From Streptomyces rugosispiralis (GTDB taxonomy: Bacteria > Actinomycetota > Actinomycetes > Streptomycetales > Streptomycetaceae): a DNA stretch of 64,000 nt. This document shows, piece by piece, positions 59,728-64,000 of the stretch; position 1 is the first letter of the stretch; the number at the start of each line of letters is the position of its first letter. A model generated the notes under the pieces. It saw only the letters and a program-made list of their open reading frames with translations, had not been told where the DNA came from and ran no database searches. Where the stretch lies: assembly GCF_024505145.1 (NCBI RefSeq), contig NZ_JANIAA010000033.1:49305-113304 (forward strand). The letters are read 5' to 3'. Made by a program: the position numbers and the translations under genes.

Positions 59728-60137
59728 ATCACTCCCAGGTAGAGCGTCTTGTCCGCGGCTGCCACATGCTCGGCGAACCGCGCCGGGGCCCGTACCGGGA
59801 CCTCCGGGATGTGGTCCACCGCGCCGCGGTCGTCGCTGCAGAACCGGCAGGCGTACCAGCGCAGCCGGCCGGGGAAGGCGGTGAGCATCTCCCGCGCCAG
59901 CAGGCTCGTGGACGGGTAGTCCACGGACCATGCGGCGAGGTTGCGGGGCTTGCTGTCGCCCAGCCCCCGCTGGGTGAGCATGGTGGCGTAGCCGCACGCC
60001 CAGATCTGCACCGTGGCCCCGTCCTCCAGCATGGCCTGCGCCAGCCGCAGCACGCTGGTGAGCAGGTCGTTCTCGTACGGCGCGCCCATGACCGTCAGCA
60101 GCACGTCCGAGCGGGGAACCGTCGTGGTCCTGGCCAT
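59724..60137 (-). CDS. DsrE-like protein, second of trio
   Basis: A 137-aa protein: DVLLTVMGAPYENDLLTSVL, ATVQIWACGYATMLTQRGLG, LRWYACRFCSDDRGAVDHIP. The CRFC pair could act in persulfide transfer or metal binding. DsrE/DsrF fold expected. Starts 1 bp after the first DsrE-like gene. Confidence 0.72.
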   Translation of the reverse strand: MARTTTVPRSDVLLTVMGAPYENDLLTSVLRLAQAMLEDGATVQIWACGYATMLTQRGLGDSKPRNLAAWSVDYPSTSLLAREMLTAFPGRLRWYACRFCSDDRGAVDHIPEVPVRAPARFAEHVAAADKTLYLGVM

Positions 60138-60138
60138 C

Positions 60139-60501
60139 TCAGTGCCACACCACCCGGACGCCGGGGGCGAGCACGCGGGCGGAGACCTCCGGCATGCCCA
60201 CCACCCGGGCCTCGGGGATCAGCCGGTCCGCGGGCAGACCGCGCTGGGCGAGGGAGAAGTCGTCCACCCACACCTCGCCGCCGGCCTCCATCAGGGCCCG
60301 CACCTCCGCCGAGTCCTCCGCCGGCTCGCGCACGGCGGCGGTGACGGCGTCCTGCACCAGCACCAGCTGCACCGGGTGGCCGGAGAGGGCCAGGGTGCGG
60401 GCGTCCCGGACGAACGCGCCACAGGCGGCGCCCGCCCAGGGGCCACGGCTCTCGATGAGCAGATGAGGGGGGTTGGGGACCGGTGGGTCTTCTCGCGTCA
60501 T
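60139..60501 (-). CDS. DsrE-like protein, first of trio
   Basis: A 120-aa protein: PHLLIESRGPWAGAACGAFV, TLALSGHPVQLVLVQDAVTA, EVWVDDFSLAQRGLPADRLI and ARVLAPGVRVVWH, a clean DsrE fold with a Cys after the first strand. GAAGG 10 nt upstream supports ATG 60501; ATG 60510 is possible. It starts about 13 bp after the glycosyltransferase stop. Confidence 0.72.
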   Translation of the reverse strand: MTREDPPVPNPPHLLIESRGPWAGAACGAFVRDARTLALSGHPVQLVLVQDAVTAAVREPAEDSAEVRALMEAGGEVWVDDFSLAQRGLPADRLIPEARVVGMPEVSARVLAPGVRVVWH

Positions 60502-60514
60502 GATGTCCATGCCT

Positions 60515-61810
60515 TCAGCCGACCGTCGTGCCGTTCACGGCGTGGCCAGCATCGCCAGGGCCGGGGCGGTGTTCCAGGCGGGCGACATGATCCTGCCAGT
60601 GCTCCCGCCGCCCATGGAGCACGAACTCGATCAGATCGGCCGAGGTCACCGCGCCGTTGAGCTGCCGCATCCGGTTCCGTGTGGCGGCCGTACGGGCCGC
60701 GATCCGGGGGTCGGAGGCGACGAAGGACACGGCGTCCCGCAGCCGCGCCGCGGTCGCCCTGTCCAGCGGAACGTGCCGCCCGAGCCCCAGGTCCACCACG
60801 CGCTCGGCGTTGATGTGCTGGTCGTTGACCTGCGGGACGGCGACCATGGGGACCCCGTGGTGCATGGCCTCGAGCACCGAGCCCATGCCACCGTGGGTGA
60901 TGAAGGCCGAGGCCCGCTCCAGCACCGCCAACTGGGGTACGGAGCGGTGCCGTTCGACATTGGGCGGCAGCGGGCCGAGCAGCGCGGGGTCGAGGGTGCC
61001 GGTGGCCAGCACCACATGCCAGGGCGTGCCGGTGAAGGCGGCCACCACCTCCCGGTAGAAGGCCGGCCGACCGCTGCCCGCGGACCCGAGGGCCACCAGC
61101 AGCACCGGCCGGTCGTCCTCGGGGGCCCGCCACTCGCCCTGGTGCCCCCGGTCCCCGATGCAGGGGCCGACGAAGGCGTAGCGCCGGTCCACCGCGTCCC
61201 CGTCGATCTGGAACTCCCGGGGCATCGGCACCAGACAGCGTTCGGGCAGTCCGGTGTAGTCGTCGATGGACAGGTCGATACCGGCCTCGTCCAGGAACGC
61301 GCGGAATTCCCGGCGGTACTCCGGCCAGCGCGGATCGTCCGCGAAGAACTCGTCGAACATCTCCTGGCGGGCCCGGCGCTCCTCCGGGCCCGCCGCGGAC
61401 ACATGGGTGGAGGCCAGGCAGATGACCGGGACCTGCCAGCGGTGGGCCAGCAGCCGGCCGGTGAGCGCGCCGAAGTCGTGCAGCACCAGCTCGGGCCGGT
61501 CCGCCTCGAAGGCCCGGAGCTGCCCGGGGAGGATGGCGATCGCCTCGTCGAGCGCGAGGCGGGACATGGCGACCGGGTCGTCCGAGGGCCAGTCCTCGAC
61601 CCGGTCGGAGGCGGGCAGCGTCGTCTCGTACGGCACCAGGGTGGCGCCGGCGGCCCGCACCTGCGGGCCGAACTCGGCGGGTGCGGCATAGCTCACCCGG
61701 TGCCCGCGGCGCACCAGTTCGGCCACCGTGCCGAGCGTGGGGTTCACATGGCCGTGGGCCGGGATGTTGAAGAACGCGATATGGGCTGTACGTCTGTCAC
61801 TCGGGTCCAT
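60515..61810 (-). CDS. MGT/OleD-type glycosyltransferase (GT1), second copy
   Basis: A 431-aa GT-B enzyme: HIAFFNIPAHGHVNPTLGTV, GHRVSYAAPAEFGPQV, donor site FITHGGMGSVLEAMHHGVPM and VAVPQVNDQHINAERVVDLG. Same subfamily as the copy at 47848. Two glycosyltransferases suggest either two sugar attachments or a glycosylation/reactivation pair; no secreted glycosidase for the latter was seen in this part of the window. Starts 12 bp after the P450 stop. Confidence 0.92.
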   Translation of the reverse strand: MDPSDRRTAHIAFFNIPAHGHVNPTLGTVAELVRRGHRVSYAAPAEFGPQVRAAGATLVPYETTLPASDRVEDWPSDDPVAMSRLALDEAIAILPGQLRAFEADRPELVLHDFGALTGRLLAHRWQVPVICLASTHVSAAGPEERRARQEMFDEFFADDPRWPEYRREFRAFLDEAGIDLSIDDYTGLPERCLVPMPREFQIDGDAVDRRYAFVGPCIGDRGHQGEWRAPEDDRPVLLVALGSAGSGRPAFYREVVAAFTGTPWHVVLATGTLDPALLGPLPPNVERHRSVPQLAVLERASAFITHGGMGSVLEAMHHGVPMVAVPQVNDQHINAERVVDLGLGRHVPLDRATAARLRDAVSFVASDPRIAARTAATRNRMRQLNGAVTSADLIEFVLHGRREHWQDHVARLEHRPGPGDAGHAVNGTTVG

Positions 61811-61822
61811 GGGTGCTCCGGG

Positions 61823-63013
61823 TCAGTCTCTGGTGACGACGACGGGGAGCCGGGAGGCGCCGATCATGTCCGAGGTGTCGAGGAACTCGATGTCCGCGTC
61901 CGGCACCACCCGGATGGAGCGGTAGCGGTCCAGCAGCAGATTGAAGGCGATCCTGCTCTCCAGGCGGGCGAGCGGGGCGCCGATGCAGTAGTGGATGCCC
62001 TGGCCGAAGCCGACGTGCCGGTTGTTCTCCCGGTGGATGTCGAACCGGTCGGGGTCCGCGAAGGCGTTCGCGTCGCGGTTGGCGGAGGAGATCCACACAT
62101 GGACCAGCTCCCCGGCCGGGATGATCTCCCCGCCGATCTCCACGTCCTCGGCCGTCATCCGGACGAAGTTGCTGAACGAGGGCCGGGTGCGGACGACCTC
62201 CTCGATCGCCTGGGGCACCAGGGAGCGGTCGGCGCGCACCTCGCCGTACAGCTCGGGGAAACGGTCGAAGGTCAGGACGATGTTGCTGATCAGGGCCGCG
62301 GTGGTGGTGATCCCGCCCATCAGCAGGACGCCCGCGAAGCCCACGATCTCCTCGTCGTCCAGCGTCCGGCCGTCCATCTCGGCCTGCACCAGCGTGGTGA
62401 TCAGGTCATCGCGCGGCTCGGCGCGGCGCCTGCGGATCTGCTCGAACATATAGGTGTTGAGGGACTTCAGCCGCATCGCGGTCGCCCGGTGCCCCTCGAC
62501 GCCCTGATTGCTGGCGTGCAGCAGATTGGCCCATTCCGCGAACAGGTGGGCGTCCTCGCGGGGGGCGCCGAGGATGTCGGCGATGACGGCCACGGGGAAC
62601 GGGAAGGCGAAGTCCGCCGCGATGTCGAAGTGCTCCTTGTCGCCCACCGCGTCCAGCAGCCCGGTGGCGATCTTGACCAGCTTGGGCTCGAGACCGGCTA
62701 TGTAGCGGGCGCTGAACGCCTTGCTGACCAGCATCCGGAACTTCCGGTGCCGGGGCTCGTCCATCGCGGCGATGTTCCCCTTGAAGAAGACGTCGTAGTC
62801 CTCCTGGGGCGGCGTGATGTCGGACATGTCGTTAACGAAGACATCGGTGTTGGACATGATGTGCGTGACATCCTCATGCCGGAACACCGACCACTGGAAG
62901 GTCTGCTCGTTGTAGCTGACCGGCTCTTCTCGCCGCATCCTCGCCAGCCAGTCGAAGAAGTGGGCGTTCGCTTCGGCGGCCTGCGGGGGACGCACGGCGT
63001 CACTGGTCGTCAT
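61823..63013 (-). CDS. Cytochrome P450
   Basis: A 396-aa soluble bacterial P450. Haem ligand C343 in HVGFGQGIHYCIGAPLARLE; K-helix EEVVRTR (ExxR); I-helix FAGVLLMGGITTTAALISNI, where GGITTT stands for the usual AGxET, a variant seen in several natural-product P450s. FKGNIAAMDEPRHRKFRMLV is the C-helix. Electron donors are not encoded nearby. It follows the NRPS gene by 35 bp and most likely hydroxylates the peptide or acyl part. Confidence 0.94.
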   Translation of the reverse strand: MTTSDAVRPPQAAEANAHFFDWLARMRREEPVSYNEQTFQWSVFRHEDVTHIMSNTDVFVNDMSDITPPQEDYDVFFKGNIAAMDEPRHRKFRMLVSKAFSARYIAGLEPKLVKIATGLLDAVGDKEHFDIAADFAFPFPVAVIADILGAPREDAHLFAEWANLLHASNQGVEGHRATAMRLKSLNTYMFEQIRRRRAEPRDDLITTLVQAEMDGRTLDDEEIVGFAGVLLMGGITTTAALISNIVLTFDRFPELYGEVRADRSLVPQAIEEVVRTRPSFSNFVRMTAEDVEIGGEIIPAGELVHVWISSANRDANAFADPDRFDIHRENNRHVGFGQGIHYCIGAPLARLESRIAFNLLLDRYRSIRVVPDADIEFLDTSDMIGASRLPVVVTRD

Positions 63014-63048
63014 CGCGTGTCTGCTCCTTATGAAGTTTGGTTACGGGT

Positions 63049-64000
63049 CTACTGGGCCGCCGCACCGTGAGCGTCCGGTCCGGGGCCGTCCATTTCCTCG
63101 AGTTTCGCGGCCAGGATGCGGCCGATTTCCGCCAGCGGACCGGGCTTCATCAGGTCCGTGTGCTGCCGGTCGACTTCGCGCGTCTCGATCCGCCCGCCGA
63201 CATAGGGGCCCCAGGTGGCCGGGGTCGGGGAGATGTCGATCTTGTCGAGCGTGGCCACGACCAGCAGGATGTCTCCGCTGAACTTGTCCGGCAGATGGGT
63301 GTTGAACAGCTCGCTGTTGTTGGCGTAGATCCTGGTGATGGCCTCGATATGGCGGCCCTCGAGGGTGGCCATGGCGCTGCCGAGACGCTGTAGCACCTCG
63401 GTCACCCGCTCATGGGTGAGCGGTCCGCTTCCGAGGTAGCGGCGGTCGTAGCCGACCCACCGCAACAGGTCGGCCAGCACGTCCTGTTCGTCGATGGGCG
63501 GCATCTTCTGGTTCGGGTAGGTGTCCAGCACGCCCAGCAGGTCGGTCTCCTCGCCCAGCGCCTCCAGACGGGCGGCCATGGCGTGGGCGATGACCCCGCC
63601 CGCCGAGTAGCCGACCAGCCGGTAGGGGCCGGTGGGCTGGACGGTGCGGATCTGCCGCACATAGTCGTCGGCCATCTCGGCGATGGTCGAGGGCAGTCGC
63701 TCGCCGTCGTCGTCCAGGCCGCGCGCTTGCAGACCGTAGACGGGGTACTCCTGGCCCAGGTGCTTGATCAGCCCGGAGTAGCACCAGCTGAGGCCGCCCG
63801 CCGGGTGGACGCAGAAGACCGGGGGACGGGTGCCGTGCGGGCGCAGCGGCAACAGCACGTCCAGCGGCTGTCCCCGGTCGTCGTCGTCCAGGTGGACGGC
63901 GAGTTCGGCGGGGGTCGGGGCCTCGAAGAGGCTGCGGATGGTGAGTTCGACGCCGAACGTGGCGTGGATGCGCTTGAGCAGCCGGGTGGCCAGCAGCGAC
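63049..64000 (-). CDS. NRPS C-terminus: peptidyl carrier protein + type I thioesterase (partial)
   Basis: The gene enters from the right edge; the first visible residues SLLATRLLKRIHATFGVELT are the carrier-protein helix II, with the leading Ser being the phosphopantetheine site, followed by IRSLFEAPTPAELAVHL. After DRGQPLDVLLPLRPHGTRPP begins a type I thioesterase (PVFCVHPAGGLSWCYSGLIK; nucleophile in YRLVGYSAGGVIAHAMAAR; late His in DRQHTDLMKPG). It releases the finished peptide by hydrolysis or cyclisation. Adenylation and condensation domains lie outside the window. Confidence 0.93.
   Translation of the reverse strand, partial: SLLATRLLKRIHATFGVELTIRSLFEAPTPAELAVHLDDDDRGQPLDVLLPLRPHGTRPPVFCVHPAGGLSWCYSGLIKHLGQEYPVYGLQARGLDDDGERLPSTIAEMADDYVRQIRTVQPTGPYRLVGYSAGGVIAHAMAARLEALGEETDLLGVLDTYPNQKMPPIDEQDVLADLLRWVGYDRRYLGSGPLTHERVTEVLQRLGSAMATLEGRHIEAITRIYANNSELFNTHLPDKFSGDILLVVATLDKIDISPTPATWGPYVGGRIETREVDRQHTDLMKPGPLAEIGRILAAKLEEMDGPGPDAHGAAAQ

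Noticed and set aside
60473..63070. 865-codon open frame on the plus strand
   Set aside because: Antisense to glycosyltransferase and P450 genes with complete family motifs; no similarity of its own.

Overview
The window reads as chromosomal DNA of a Streptomyces-type actinomycete. It is very GC-rich with strong G/C preference at third codon positions, GTG starts and ATGA/GTGA gene overlaps are common, intergenic GC-rich hairpin repeats of the kind scattered through Streptomyces genomes occur several times, and an HTH-fused MurA paralogue lies two genes from the aconitase gene, a neighbourhood known from Streptomyces. No rRNA, tRNA or CRISPR array was seen.

Layout. 1-7235: amino-sugar/galactoside catabolic locus. 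A Tat-exported GH36-type glycosidase (partial) diverges from a GntR/UTRA regulator, followed by agaZ-like and agaS-like genes, a BadF-type sugar kinase, a DMT permease and a class II aldolase. An 18-bp operator candidate occurs before both the regulator and the structural genes. 7236-7770: transposase scar and two strong hairpins. 7771-15920: aconitase, LysR regulator, Uma2-type protein, GntR/DUF1648 pair, XRE-MurA fusion and HutD. 15930-21956: urease operon with urea transporter (urea channel-ureA-B-C-F-G-D, no ureE). 22237-26078: tandem repeats and a partly decayed galactose/galactonate locus (GH36 remnant, SDR, FCD regulator, galactonate dehydratase, truncated aldose epimerase). 26273-29195: a serine-kinase-like ATPase and the arginine deiminase genes arcA and arcB. 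29431-42211: mostly Streptomyces house and orphan genes (an NTPase/membrane protein pair, Crp, MFS/GlxA pair, a decapitated Pnkp RNA-repair gene, homocysteine methyltransferase, LLM oxidoreductase, DUF6099, MazG, RecF-like AAA protein). 42610-44775: MMPL transporter.

45078-64000 (continuing past the right edge): a biosynthetic gene cluster. It holds the PCP-thioesterase end of an NRPS, a P450, two MGT-type glycosyltransferases, a dedicated GlmU and a PIG-L deacetylase (pointing to a GlcNAc-derived, probably de-N-acetylated sugar), a fatty acyl-AMP ligase, a KAS III, a KAS-fold protein that appears to lack its catalytic residues, a phytoene-desaturase-like flavoprotein, three consecutive DsrE-like proteins, an AarF/UbiB-type kinase, and a DrrAB-type ABC exporter. 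The simplest reading is a glycosylated acyl-peptide whose lipid part is activated by the FAAL. The DsrE trio, the KAS pseudoenzyme and a translationally coupled 54-codon ORF are not explained by that scheme and are the most novel part of the window.
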